Source of the DNA: Liolophura sinensis
Taxonomy: Eukaryota; Mollusca; Polyplacophora; Chitonida; Chitonidae
DNA length: 64,000 bases
Assembly: GCF_032854445.1 (NCBI RefSeq)
Contig: NC_088305.1
Location: 2,983,001-3,047,000 of the forward strand
Direction: 5' to 3'
The position numbers and the translations under genes were made by a program. The notes beneath the pieces are model-generated. The model saw only the letters and a program-made list of their open reading frames with translations, ran no database searches and was not told the DNA's origin. Shown in pieces: positions 13,601 through 28,600 of this stretch (position 1 is its first letter; every line of letters starts with the position of its first letter).

Positions 13601-16600
13601 TATCATGCATGTATGCATTTATAAGTGTGTATAATCCTCTCTTTGCAGGAATGAACTTGAATCAAAGGGAGCTAACTCAGCATGTGGAGTTTGAGCCTGA
13701 CACCTACTATGCTGCATTCTCAGCGGAGCTGGAGATTGCCTCCTCTCCTATGTGGGCATTAGCCAGCCACTGTAAAGATAAGGTGGGCAAAATTGACTGG
13801 GTTATCTCCCCTGTGTTATGGAATTGTCAGTTCAAGATTTCTTCTATACATGTGGAGGGCTCACCAATTAAAATTTTTGTTTTACCAGCAGAATGAAGCT
13901 TTTTGCAATGTCAGAAGAGGGTTTAAAAAATAAAAACTGAATCATCTAATTTGTGGGTAATATGGCCTTTCCGTTGATGTTCAAACACGTTTACATGATG
14001 ATTCATCACAAAGCCTAAAAATAACCCTGAAAATCATATGAAAGAAAACAAGAAAACGTGAAGATGACGGAAATAAAAAGATGGATTTTTAATTTAAGTT
14101 TTATTCCATTTTAGGAGTTTAGTCTGTATTATGTGCCAGCAGGCTGTTATTCCACCCGTAGTCTGTATTCTGTACCAACAAGCTGTTGTTCCATCCTCAG
14201 TGTGTATTCTGTGCCAACAGGCTGTTGTTCTGTCCTCGGTGTATATTCTGTGCCAATAAGCTGTTGCTCTGTCTTTAGTCTGTATTCTGTGTCAATAGGC
14301 TATTACTCCATCCTCAGTGTGTATTCAGTGCCAACAAGCTGTTGTTCCATCTTTAATCTGTATTCTGGCTATTATACCAACCTTAGCCTGTATTCTGTAC
14401 CAACAGGCTGTTGTTCCATCTTTTGTCTGTATTCAGTGTCAACAGGCTGTTACTCCATCTTTGGTGTATATTCTGTGCCAACAGGCTGTTATTCCATCAT
14501 CAGTGTGTATTCTGGGTCAACAGGCTTTCGCTCCATCTTCGGTGTGTATTCTGTACCAACAGGCTGTTGTTCCATCCTTAGTCTGTATTCTGTGTCACCA
14601 GGTTGTTACTCCATCCTTAGTGTTTATTCAGTGCCAACAGGCTGTTGTTCCATCCTTAGTATGTACTCTGTGTCAACAGGTTGTTACTCCATCCTTGGTC
14701 TGTATTCTGTACCAACAGGCTCTTGTTCCATGCTTGGTTTGTATTCTGTGTCAACAGGCTGTTACTCCATCCTTAGTCTGTACTCTGTGTCAACAGGCTG
14801 TTGTTCTGTCTTTAGTCTGTATTCAGTGTCAACAGGCTGTTGTTCCATCCTCGGTGTATATTCTGTGCCAACAGGCTGTTGTTCTATCTTTAGTCTGTAT
14901 TCTGTGTCAACAGGCTGTTACTCCATCCTCAGTGTGTATTCAGTGCCAACAAGCTGTTGTTCCATCTTTAGTCTGTATCTGGGGTCAGCAGGCTGTTGCT
15001 CCATCCTCGGTGTATTTTCTGTGCCAACAAGCTGTTGTTCCATCTTTAGTCTGTATCCGGTGTCAAACAGGCTGTTACTCCATCCTCAGTGTGTATTCAG
15101 TGCCAGCATGATGTTGCTCCATCATTACATTCTAATGTCGATAACCTATGACTTAGTGAAAAATAGTGTACATGCTCTTCTCTGTGTGTTCAGTCTACTG
15201 CAGGGCAGACTAAGCAAATCATCAGGACATGCATTGAAGCTCTTCAGGACTGGTTTGATGCTATCAACTGTAAGGACTCTACCAAGGTATGACATTATTA
15301 GAACATGCATGGTAAATGACTTAAATTTTCTCCTCAAAAATTGTAATTTTTGAGGCAAATAAATGTCATAAATTTTGACTTTGTTGTTGGAATTTACTTT
15401 TATCTTGTAGGATATTGTCGTACCTTCCAAACAAACCTTATAACACCTTTCTAAGATCAATGGAACTCTCAGTATCTGGCAAAATGTGCAAAATTTTAGG
15501 TCAATTAGTACAGGGGGTTCCACACTTTGCTTCGTATACACTGGAGTTGGAAGAAATGGTAGTATGAGCTGATGTCATTGGGAATAGTTTCTACCACCAA
15601 AACTGTTTTAATAATTGTAACAATCAAACCGATTTAGGGCACTTGCAATTATGCGGAAACACTGGTGTCGTCATCTTAGTGTAATCAGTTACATGTACTT
15701 GACATTATTCGCCATTATTGTCCTTATGTGATTGGTTTCTATAGGCTGGCAACATCAGTGTTTCTGCAGAATCGTAAGTTCCCTTGAGCAATCAGATTAT
15801 TAAACCATGGACGAGATGTTTGTAGATTTCCCCTGATTTCCCCCATGTGTGAGGCCTGATGATAATGAGTGGTTCGCTGACGACCATTTGTCTGCCACCA
15901 GTAAGGTGTACATTCAAGCTCATGTATCTGTATGTCAGAAGTTTGTCAGTAACTTACCAGAGGTTGGTGGTTTATCATGGACACTCAGGTTTCCTCCACC
16001 TGTAAAACGGACTGCCATCATATTCAGTGAAAAATATTCTTAAACAAATATGAGATGAATAAATCAGTAAATTTTTGTCCAGTGGTTGTTGTCAGTAGGT
16101 CAGAACTCCTAAGTAACACTGAAGGATAATAAAAGTGCTATACTGGTAACATACAGTATCAGTTGGAAGATTTTAAATTGTTGCAGTATAATTGTTCTAA
16201 ATACATAAATATGTAAGTTTTTCTTTCCAAATAAAGTATGTGCAGCTTAGTGTTCTCTCTCACTTACAGGCAAAGCCGTACCAGTTGACTTTCCATCTGC
16301 CACTCCATCGACATCTAGCCATTTTTCTGGTCCATGCCATTCAGTACCAGGATGTGCCCCCTGAGAGTGTTCTACCGTCTGAGAGAATGCTGAAAACCAT
16401 CATGATCCATCCTCTACAGATACAGGTGAGTTCACAACCTGATGACTGTATTGCTGGCCCGTGCCATTCAGGAATAGGTGATTATCGTACCCTTTGTTTA
16501 AAACCATCATGATCCACCCTCTACAGATACAGGTGAATTCACAGGCTGAGGGTTGTATTGCTGGTCCATGCCATTCATAAGTATAAACTGGGATCTGGTG

Positions 16601-19600
16601 TCTTGCGTGACCTGGGATATTGAAAAGCAAAAACCTTAACGACCCGTATGAGATTTGTACATTGTACATGTTTGTATTGTTATGTCAGGTGGGGGTGACA
16701 GAGATCTACAGCGGGATGTGGGTGAGGAATGGCCTACAGATCAAAGGGCAAGCGATGACCTATGTACAGTGTCATTTCTGCTACTCCATGGTTGACGCTG
16801 ACATCTACCTGCTACAGGTAAGCAATATAATCACGGTATACCTGTGGGAGAACTGCATGTAGTTTAGGGTTTGCATCAATTATGTACATTATATATCTGT
16901 CCTGAGTCATGTATATATGATCTGTTCTTAGGCAAACTGCTGAATTGTGTGAAAACTGAATGAAGAAAAAGTATTCCTCTCTGGCCCAGTTGTTTGAAAG
17001 TGTTTGAGCTAATACTGGTTTTTTTAGCCAAATTCAGCAGCCAGTGCAGTTGTCCAGCATCAGAGTGTAAAAGCATCAGTTCATATTCCTATTTAATATA
17101 GTGTTACACAATTATTTCTGGACTACAAAACTGAAGACTCAGGTTAAACTTAAATCTGGCCTTAAGTCTTAAAACAGTTTTGAACAACTGAACCCTGATA
17201 CTTGAAGTGATGGTACATATAGATTGTAAAGTCTTGACCAGTAAGGTTGCATGTTCAGACCCAGCCCTGTCGGGCAGTGTCGGTTAGCATGCTAAACGGC
17301 CTGTACGGTTGGTTTTAGTGTTTGATTTAGAGCAATTCTGTTTCATACTCTGTCCACGACAATTGATTTTATGCTCCGTCAAAAGACGCCAGCTTTTCTG
17401 ACATGACGTAATCAGTGTAATACAATGAATAAAATACTTTGGCCAATGAGTAACAATTTTTATTTGTCAAAGTGGAGTTTTCTCTTCATTAATATTCACA
17501 TAACTAACACAGAGGCAGCGTGCTGACTACCAAGTCTCTTTTCCAACGATAACTTCAGCAATGCTTGGAGTCACGATTCCCCACAACACTACTTCAGCAA
17601 TACTTGGAGTCACGATTACCCACAACACTACTTCAGCAATACTTGGAGTCACGATTGCCCACAACACTACTTCAGTAACACTTGGAGTCACGATTGCCCA
17701 CAACACTACTTCAGTAATACTTGGAGTCACGATTGCCCACAACACTACTTCAGCAATACTTGGAGTCCCGATTGCCCACAACACTACTTCAGCAATACTT
17801 GGAGTCACAATTGCCCACAACACTACCTCAGCAATACTTGGAGTCATGATTGCCCACAACACTACCTCAGCAATACTTGGAGTCACGATTGCCCACAGCA
17901 CTACTTCAGCAATACTTGGAGTCACGATTGCCCACAACACTACTTCAGCAATACTTGGAGTCACGATTGCCCACAACACTGCTTCAGCAATACTTGGAGT
18001 CACGATTGCCCACAACACTACTTCAGTAATACTTGGAGTCACGATTGCCCACAAATAAACTATAACTAGTCTGCACAGTAATACAAGTAGTCATGATACA
18101 GGGGTGTTGGTATGTTAAAACAGAAAGACAGAAAGATAACTGCAGTCTGCCTGATCGGCAACAGATCGGCAAACTGCCTGTATACTGGCTACATGTTTAC
18201 ACCATACTGCACCCAAGTATAACTATTTCATGTGAAAAAGCACTGAATATACCAAGTTTTTAAATACATTTTGTGACAAAATGATCACTTTCAGTGTTGT
18301 TTTCAGTAGTTGGTATATGTGCAGACCAACTTTCACATGACCTTCAATAATGACAAAAAATGCACGTCTGCGAGCTTTAATTCTTTTCCCGCAAAAGTCA
18401 GTAAGATTGGCAGTAAATGTACGTTTTCTAGACATTATATGCAAAATGCAACTTTTGATATATATATAAAAGAATTATTTTCAAAATTGTTGAAAACTTC
18501 CAACTTCTAATACCATGGCAGGAAAATATGCCTGTAGGCAGCATGTTTACAAAAGTGGAAACCTTTGCATTCTGACTGAGATTTTATAGCACTGCGGTAC
18601 AAGTACTGATGTAAAACTGTGCCACATGAAATTTGTTTTTGACGCAAGCAGTTTATGCTAACATTTTGAGGCCTGTTTTCATCTGCTACTAAAATTTGCC
18701 CCCAAATTTTGCATTTGTAGAGGCGTATAACGGTCATGAAATATTACATTTGATTCTGAAACTTTTTTCTGATACAGATAGATGTCACCTCACCACCCAA
18801 ACAAAATCTCAAAACATCTTTCTAACAAAGGATCAGGCAAAATCAATAAATTTATGATCTTGAGTGTATTTTGGGGTCACATACACTATACATCACTTTT
18901 TTTGTGTCCGCCACAGAGTGTTGTTAAGACATTACAGGAGCTTGATTTTTACATTTGAACATAAACTTTCTTGTCACCTGATTATTGTTGTTATTTTTAC
19001 CTTGCAGGTGTGTGCCTCACGCCTTGATCCAGATTACTTTGTACAGACTGTATTAGACAGGTAAAACAAACTAGCCCAGTGCCACACATGTACTTCGTGC
19101 CAGCTTGACCTTTTTAGCCTGTACAATGAACATGAACAATGTAGGCTTGCTTAGGCTTAGCATGGATCACCACTGGTGTCTTCATCAATAAAATTGATTC
19201 ATATGTTGGTGAGAATCATGTTGTACATACTTCAGACAAAGAAAATGCATGTGTGTAAATTATTATTAGGAACAAAGGTTGAAAAAGTGCTTTTTGACAT
19301 CATTTACTGCCTCATTACTGTGACCCCTGTGACCTCAGCGTTTGTCAAGATTTCTGTACAGAATTTGCTAGTGGCGGCAGTAAAGTAAAGCGAACTAGAG
19401 AGCTACACATGGTGCTGTAAGGAGTATGATGAATTGCTGCTAATTTTGATGTTGTTGTTGGTGTAGATTCCACCTGCAGGACTGGTTGACGCTGACACCC
19501 AGTGGCGGGAAGTCTCGCTACAAGCTGAATGAGGAGCATCAGTTGTCCATGGTAGAGGGAGCTCTTTGTACACTGTGTATGCTGCAGTCCGTCAGGACAA

Positions 19601-22600
19601 ACCTGGGTGAGTTTAAGCTTCCTGTCAAACATACCATTTTATTCTGTACATGTAGGTTTGAAGGGTGCTGATGATGACCGAGCGGTTAAGGCACTTGCCT
19701 TTCAGTTAATAGGACTTATCATGTGACTCAGCATGTGATGTGGCTTCAGTCCCGTTTATACCAGGCAGGGAATTTTCAAGATTTCCATTACTCAGTTGAA
19801 CCACTTGTCTGCCACCATGTGGAAGATTCACCAGTATAACATTCAAAAGGTCAGTGGTTTACTGCACAGGTATAAATCTTATTGTGAATAGGGCGACACC
19901 AAATTACCTCCCTTGAGGTTACTCTCTCGCTTAAAAGGTGTGTAGGAGTAAGCTGTGGTGAGGTGTTCCTCCGAGAAAATTGTTAATGGCAAATTTCAGA
20001 GTTAAAGCAACATAAGCTAGTTGAAGACCTAACTTTATGACAGATTTTAATTTTGCAAGTTTATTCAGAGAGCACTTGATAAACATTTTTTTTTTTTTTA
20101 AATACAGTTGGAGGTAATTTTAAAATTCCTTTCCACATGCGGGCTGAGAGGAAGTCAGCATGTGCTGCACTGGAACTCGCAGCGACGGCATGAGTGAGAG
20201 GCTCCTGGGTCATTGACCTGCACTTACATGTATATGCTACCCACTCACCCCCAGATTTTGTAGATGGCCTGTAAGAAATCATTGAGAAGATTTCAATAAA
20301 AGAGTATTGTGAAACTGCCTCACAGACTTTATACATGAGTATCCACCCATAATAATGACCCTATTGTACATGTATATGGAGTGAAACATTCTGGAGTGTG
20401 CTAAACAACAATCAAATAAGTAAATGTGAGTGTTATGTGTTTTGTGTTCTCTGTGTATAGGGATGGATGAGAGGGAGCTGGTGAGGCTGGAGATGGCCAC
20501 CTTACTTTGTGTAGGGGACAGAACTCACAGCCAGCTGTCTGACCTCATGCCAGAAAAGTCTGGGATGTCTGGGCTAGGCAAGGAACTGTTTGAACCCACG
20601 CTTAAAGAGGTAAGGCAGCTTGTATTTATTTTATTTGATTGGTGTTTTACGCCGTACTCAAGAATATTTCACTTATACGACGACGGCCAGCATTATGGTG
20701 GGTGGAAACCGGGCAGAGCCCAGGGGAAACCCACGACCATCCGCAGGTTGCTGGCAGACCTTCCCACTTACGGCCGGAGAGGAAGCCAGCATGAGCTGGA
20801 CTTGAACTCACAGTGACCGCATTGGTGAGAGGCTCCTGGGTCATTACGCTGCGCTAGCGCGCTAACCGACTGAGCCACGGAGGCCCCTAAAGCAGCTTGT
20901 AGCCTGTTGATGTGTAAACAGGGAAAAAGAAACATTGTGGATGTGGTTTCTGTTCTGAAAATAATGATTATTAATTGTTTTAAATTCTGTTAAAATGGAC
21001 CAGAAGAGTACTTCTGAAAATACAGTGACCTGAAATGCTGGACATTATATACTGTAATCAGAATTGAACTTTAAATACTTTCTGAGGCCCATTTTCATGA
21101 AGGGCACATACATGTAACATTACATATTAAAAATAAATACTTCACCAGTTTAGTACTCTTTGGCCCCATTTATTGCATACATGTATTTGCTTACGTGCAA
21201 TGTAATACCTGTACTTTCAGTACTCTAGGGCCCCATTTCATAAAGGGCACAGTATATTGCATACATGTAATTACTTACAAGCAATCTAATACCTGTACCT
21301 TCAGTACTCTAGGGCCCCATTTCATAAAGGGCACAGTATATTGCATACATGTAATTACTTACATGCAATGTAATACCTGTACCTTCATTACTCTGGGGGC
21401 CCATTTCATAAAGGGCACATAGCATTGCCAGTATGTACCAGCATAGATAAATACTGAAGCAGTGTAGTACCTCGCAGCTACAGTGTGTATATTAGTTTAT
21501 GTACATGTAATGTTAAACTTGCTCTGTGAATCAGACCAAGCTATCACTTCAAAATAGAGTGAAAGCAAAGTAGTGTTGTGTTTAGCAATAATGAAATAAA
21601 TAAGTAAATGAAAATTTGAAGCCTGATGGACTTCTGTACGCATGTCTTTTCACATCGGTTTACCCTGTATAACTGTAGAATATATGTATCTATATCAAAC
21701 AGTCTGGGAGATGTGTAAACCTTTAAGTTTGTAAGATGTACAAATTTTGACAAATACAGGGTATCTTTCAAATATTATAAACGATATTTTCAAGGTTAAG
21801 TTTTTATCTCCAGATTTCAACGTACAAAGCTCCCAACTTTGAGGCAGGAGGTGGTATGCAGCAGGGAACGTATGTCCCTAAAGGTAAAATACACATGTCC
21901 CTCATTAACATGTCAAGGTAAACGTGTACAGAAGCATGTGAAATGGTTCAGATTAAGGCAAGAGAATGCAGTGACCTTGGTCAAGGCTTCATCGATGTAT
22001 GCTTAGTTCCTTTTTTCATTGAAGTGTGACAGGAGCTGGGTGTACCATATGTTAGTACTAAATCTGCATTCGCATAGTGAAATTTGCCCCATTTTTACCC
22101 CCCCCCCCCCAAAAAAAAAAAAAAAAAAACAAAAGCTAACTTTTTTTCGTACTTTAACGTGTTAGGACTCACCCTGAAGTGTCGTCATCTTAAAAAAAAA
22201 TTAAAAGAACTCATCCTAAAGTTCGGCCATGTTTCAAAAAACTGAAAACGACTTATGCTAAAGTTCGGCCATGTTACAAAAAACTGAAAACGACTTATCC
22301 TAAAGTTCGGCCATGTTACAAAAAACTGAAAACGACTTATCCTAAAGTCCGGCCATGTTAGAAAAACTGAAAATGATACATTTCATGCATACTTTATCAA
22401 GGATATTTTGTGTTGGACACTAGTACTCAAACACCTGTGTAAATTATCTATGGGCTGTTCACATTCAAATTTTCAAATCAATATTGTTAAACTTCATAAA
22501 TGAAAGACCCTAAACTTGGCAAGCTAGGTAATTTTCTTGTGTGCTGCTCAGCAAAATGAAGGGAAATAAAGCAGTAGCCAGTCAGCACAGCCACAGAACA

Positions 22601-25600
22601 AGTTCTGGCTCATCCAGTGCTAAATAAAAACAAAACGAGTTTTCCGTGACTCCAGCGTCAGTAGTGACAATGTTGATAGACATTAAAACCGGACAGTATT
22701 GTTACTAAACATTGTAATATTATGGAAGAATAAACCATAACAGTTTGTGATGTATATAGGACATGCAGTGTATTGTTTTTGGTTGAAAAGAAAAAAAAGC
22801 CATGCCCTCTTGCCTTCATCATGGACCCAAAATATTGATTTTATGAATGTGAATGTAGTCCTGCCCTGCTTGCTGATATTACTGAATGTACTGTGAATCT
22901 TCAACCTTTTGGACCTCTGAAAGTAGCTTTTTCAGTGGAATTTATATATGTAATTATCATGAAAGTGACACCTAAAACTAATATGTTTGTGTCTGCGAGA
23001 TACACTAAGCTTAATTAAACAGTGCAGATTATTTTTCTACACCCCATAGGTCTCTCAGAATGTTTCAAAATATTGGTCGTAGTGGTGGTTGAGAAGGTAA
23101 AGAATTAGGCTATCTTAAATGTGATAATGTAAATTAGTACACATACCTAATCAGATTTTAACATAGGGAACATGATTTTGATTATGATTTGCAGATTATC
23201 TCTGGAAATCTGACTTCGACCCACTCCATGTGTTTCTGCGATCTGTCCACAGGAAAGACTTCCAGTCTGCCATGGACAGATACACTGACTAGTGAGTGAC
23301 TTGTTTCCATCTACTTTATTATTGAATATCCGTGTAGACATTATTCAATTTATTTATTTATTTGATTGGTTTTTTTTTACACCGTACTCAAGAATATTTC
23401 ACTTATACGACGGCGGCCAGCATTATGGTGGGAGGAAACCAGGCAGAGCCCAGGGGAAACAATCCACAGGTTGCTTCCCACATACAGCCGGAAAGGAAGC
23501 CAACATGAGCTGGACTTGAACTCACAGCAACTGGGCATTATTCAACATTAGCTGTGCCATGATGTTGTTGCTTGTGACAGAGGTGGGCATTTTAACATGG
23601 TCAGGTATTCACATTAAAACCCACTTATGATGTCAAACTATTGTTACATTACTCTTAAGGAATGGCTTGATTGGCACAGGTGCCACGCAGTAACAAATCT
23701 GTGTCGTTTAGCATGCAGACCTAACGGCAGAAATGTTTTTTAGCCATGTAAACACACAGTTGTTAACAGGGCGGGTTTTAACGCCTCCTTTAGGGACTCT
23801 GCTTCGTTAATTTTAGGGATTGGAGTGTTACTCAGACACTACCCTGTACGTAATTTATTTATTTATTTATTTATTTGATTGGTGTTTTACACCGTACTCA
23901 AGAATATTTCACTTATACGACGACGGCCAGCATTATGGTGGGTGGAAACTGGGCAAAGCCTGGGGGAAACCCACGACCATCCGCAGGTTGCTGTCAGACC
24001 TTCCCACGTACGGACAAAGAGGAACCCAGCATTGGCGAGAGGCTCCTGGGTCATTACGCTTCGCTAGCACGATATGTAATTAACATTATCCATAATAAAT
24101 GACTATGTTTTTTGAAATGATTAGTATTTATTAAGTAATGAGGTGAATTAAGTATTTAAAGTTTTAATTTTCAATGCTGTATATAGCCTTCCATGTTTAA
24201 ATGGCGCACGACACAGAATTTTTTTTTTTTGTTTAATATTTAATAACTTAATATTGAAGGTCTGGGAAGAAAGTGTGCAGCCTTTTTGTCTGTCTATGAA
24301 TACATTCTGTACCGTATTTTGGAGGGACTCCGTGAGTGAAAGTGATCAATTGCCAGCACGGCGCAATGACTCAGGAGCCTCCCAACAATGAGGCTGCTGT
24401 GCATTCAAGTCTTGCTCATGCTGACTTCCTCTCCGCTCATAGGTTGCCCCCATGCTCTGCCCGGTTTCCTCCCACTATGATGCTGGCCACCATCACATAA
24501 GTGAAATATTCTTGAGCACAGCTTACCACTCAAACAAAGTGAAGTTTCTGTGAAGTTTGATTCATTTTATGTCAGATAAAAACATAAGTCAGCATCAAAA
24601 GTATCATTTTAATGCCGTTGTGTACTGTTGAAAGTGTATTTTTACATAACAAACTTTAGTTGTAATTCACTGCTGTTTTAAAAAAAGGTAAAATATTCTT
24701 GTACAGCATAAAACACCAATTAAATAATTAAATTTGGTGTAGTACACTATTTTTGTAAATGAAATCTGTGGTATTGTATGTTAGCTCATGTACCCACATT
24801 TATCTCGCATCAGACAAAATGTTCTGCTTTTCATTGGACAGAATTGGTCCCTCAGGGATGTTTATATTCCCGTATCCTGCAGCCGATATCATATATGTCT
24901 TTTGGCTAGGTTATCTCCCTTTGTTGGCTGGTGAAAACAATTGTCACATGCCTGAAGCGATTCACCAACGCATCCGTCTTCTGAATTGATGGGTGTTTTG
25001 TTGAATAGATTTATTACATGGTTACTCAACGACAGGATATGGAATGATATGCCGTCAGTAACCTTTGTACATATGAGATGAGACACCAGCCAAGCCCAGT
25101 GTGAAGATTACTCACACCATGTATATCCATATCCTATCACTGAGTAACCGTGTATTAATACGATGTGACTGATTATGGTTTTCAGTTTACGTCAGCATGA
25201 CCTGTACAAAGGCAAGAGTTCACCCTGGCCGCCTTTCCGAATGCCTGGCCCTATCCTGAGCCAGTATGCGGGCCTGCGAAGATTCCTTCACTGTAAAACT
25301 CTACACGGTTTCATATTCACCGTCTTACTCAAGGTACAGTATGAGACAAACTATTAGGAGCCTTGGAGATAAATGGCAGATTGTCACTGCCACACTGATG
25401 TGTCTAGGTACATTGGCTGGTGGCTCAAAATAGTTGAAGGCAAGGAAACACTACTGTGAAACATATGTCAAATATATGTCAAATATATGTCGCAAAATAG
25501 TTTGATTTATTTTTTTCAGATTTTTTGTTCAACCAAGTTAAACTGCATTTGAACCTTTGGATTTTAAGCTGGCCTTTTTAGACCGTATGGTGACGTTAAG

Positions 25601-28600
25601 GGGTCTGAGGGTAGTTTGGACAGTCTTAGGTTTTTAAGACCACCACTGAAATGGTGTGCTACTTTTGCGTCATACTTGGTAGAGTTCACTAGTGACTTGC
25701 GGGATATCAGTAATGTACTGTGTACAATCCAGTTTCCTCTGGCCATAAAACGGGCCACCCCAGTGTATAAGGCCATAACAGTTTCTGTCTATTTTGGCTT
25801 GTCTGTACAAAGCACAAGAGTTTATGTCATACCTCAGACATTGGCATCAATAACTGTCATAGATAAAACAGTGTGAAAGGTAAATTTTATTTGTTTTATT
25901 TATTTGATTTAATGTTTTGTGCCACACTCAAGAATATTTCACTTATATGACGGCTGCTGGCATTATGTTGGGAGGAAACCCACAAAAAATCCACAGGTTG
26001 TTGGCAGACCTTCCCATGTTCAGCCGGGTAGGGAGATGTAAATTTTAAGAGTGGCATCTTAAGCACTACATGAATTTATTTATTTATTTGATTAGTGTTT
26101 TCTGCCTTACTCAAGAATATTATGCATTTTGGTGGGAGGAAACCAGGCAGAGTCCACGAGAAACCCACAACCATCCGCAGGTTGCTGGGAGACCTTCCTA
26201 CTTATGGCCCTGGAGGAAGCCAGCATGAGCTGGACTTGAACTCACAGCGACCGCATTGTTGGAGGCTCCTGGGTCATGAATTGAGCCTAAGTTTTGCATA
26301 TATGTACATGCACTTAACATGAGGGGGATGTTACGTCGTTTGTGATGTGCACATGTTAATTATCCTAAATTACATATTCAAGACAGTCTCTTTTTGTGTG
26401 TTAGAATCCTTGTCAAGGTAGCTGTTTAAGTATTGATTCTTGTTTCTCGTACAGGCCACCTTTCGGGTGCCAAATTTATTGTAGAGTATACATATATACA
26501 TGTATGACCTGGGTATAGCCATAATTGCCATTAAGATAGAGATTTCAGGAGGAAAAAGAAAAAGTTTTCTACAGGAAACAATTTTTGATGTGGTAATTAC
26601 AAGCTTTGATCTCTTATCAGTTTCTTGTTTTTGAAACCATGTAGAAATCACTCCTCTTTTATTTGCAGGCCCTGAAAGAGCCAACCTGTACAGAGAGTAT
26701 CCTGTATTTCTGTATTTACCTGCTGGAGTTAGCAGTCACACTTCCTCCTGTAGATGCCACAAAACGGGTGAGTGGGCCTACTGTCTTCCCTCTCCTAGCT
26801 GCTACCCTTCAGTACAATGGTGAGACCTCCATGGCAGATAGGTTAGTGTGCTAGCAAAGCACAGTGATTCCAAAGCCTCGCACTAATGCGATCACTGCAA
26901 GGTCAAGTCCAGGTTTTGCTGGCTTCCTCTTTGGCCTTGTGTGGGAAAGTTTGCCAGCAACCTGGATTTCCTCTATGCTCCATGCTCCATGCTCAGTTTC
27001 GTTCCTTCATAATGCTGGCTGCAACAATCAAATAAATAAGTAAATTTAATACAATATTCAGATAAATGAATAAACAAACTCATATACATGTACCTGTCAT
27101 CTGCTTGAAAGTGAACATTTTGTAAAGAATTAAAAAGGCTTCCATCTGTGTATTTTTTTTTTTATATGATTGGTGTTTTATGCCATACTCAAGAATATTT
27201 CACTTTTATGACAGCGGTCAGCATTATGGTGGGAGGAAACCGGGCAGGGCCCATGGAAAACCCACAACTATCCGCAGGTTCCTGGCAGATCTTCCCACTT
27301 ACTCCATCATTATAAAACATGTGTGCTAATCTTATTTCTGAAAAGAAAATCTGCCTTTCTTTCTCCATGCTCTTAGACTACCACTGTACCAGACCAGGTC
27401 CATGACTGCCAGTATATAGAATGGTTCCCCTCCAACTCCATCAGTTATAATGTCAGACACGTTGTCAAGGAAGTCTTGGTAGCCACACCCACAGCCGACG
27501 CAGAGGGCTCCACCTCGGCAACCGTTGACATGGAAACGTCGAGTCTTGAGGAAATGTTTCACTTGACTCCCAGTGTGATCTCAAGTAAGTTTGTCATGTG
27601 CATTAGCAGAGATGTACATGAACAGTGATGTGCATTAACAGTTGCCCTAATTTGGAAAATTTGCCATGGCACTTAAAATGCTGACCTAATTTTTTTGAGA
27701 AGGGAGGTGGGGGAGGGGAAGGGGCAACAGTTTAACTTCTGACAAACTACTAATTGTGATTGATGCTAACTTATTGCCCAGATAATTTTTTAGTGAGTGG
27801 TTTTTAGGGCGTTCACTTAATCGTGTTCGGTATCCTCTTTCACTGCTGATATGTTTAATATCAACACAACAGCATACAACAGTTTGGTTGAACTGGCGAG
27901 AAAAATGCTGACCTAAAACACATGGCATGCTACATATATTCGACAGCTTTTGGTAAATGCCGTTTTTATTTATTTTATATTGTCCAATCCCCTGTTTGGT
28001 TTGAACAACACACTGTACTCTCTTGGCTGTATCAATAGTGCAATGAATGCACACCACACGCAGTCCATGGAGCACTGTTATAGGAAGGCAAACTATACCA
28101 CTTGACATCCTGTCATTCTTGTAAGGTTTTCTTAGTTTTCTGTCTTTTATTTTTGGAAATGTTGGTAGGAGGCGAGTGGGGAGGTGGGGGTCTGAAGGTG
28201 AGTATTGCGGGCATGTAGATTCTGGTTTCTTACTTATTTCGAAAACTGTTGTCTTATAAATTTTGCAGGTAGTGCTGGCCCTCTGACCTCTGCATACACA
28301 GGTGTCATGCCTTCAATATCCCCAGCAATGGCGCCCCTGATAGTGGCGCCCCCTGGTAGTGGCAGTCTGCATTTGGCCACACTAAAACAGCCAGAGCCTA
28401 TAAAATATGAGAGTAAAGGAGTGTCAACAGACTCGCTGGAGAGCAACCTCACCCCTGTGACTATAAATGAGAGCATCGTCTCTCTTCTGATGAAACTTCA
28501 TGCCAAGTTCTCGGAGAAGAAGTGCTTGTATGTCCCTGGGAAGCAACAGAAGAAACGCAACGTTGGTGACACAGCGGGAAGTGCGACGGACAGGGGTGCC

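Noticed and set aside
14133-15353. Long open frame with 13-residue repeats
   Set aside because: It is the translation of a 39-bp minisatellite between two UBR3 exons; several frames are open at once and it has no splice or codon support.
17527-18058. Paired open frames on both strands ([13 protein letters not shown] repeats)
   Set aside because: 39-bp minisatellite artefact within an intron.
20430-20816. 128-codon open frame starting at exon 14
   Set aside because: The first part is UBR3 exon 14; the rest is reading through the donor into an inserted SINE.
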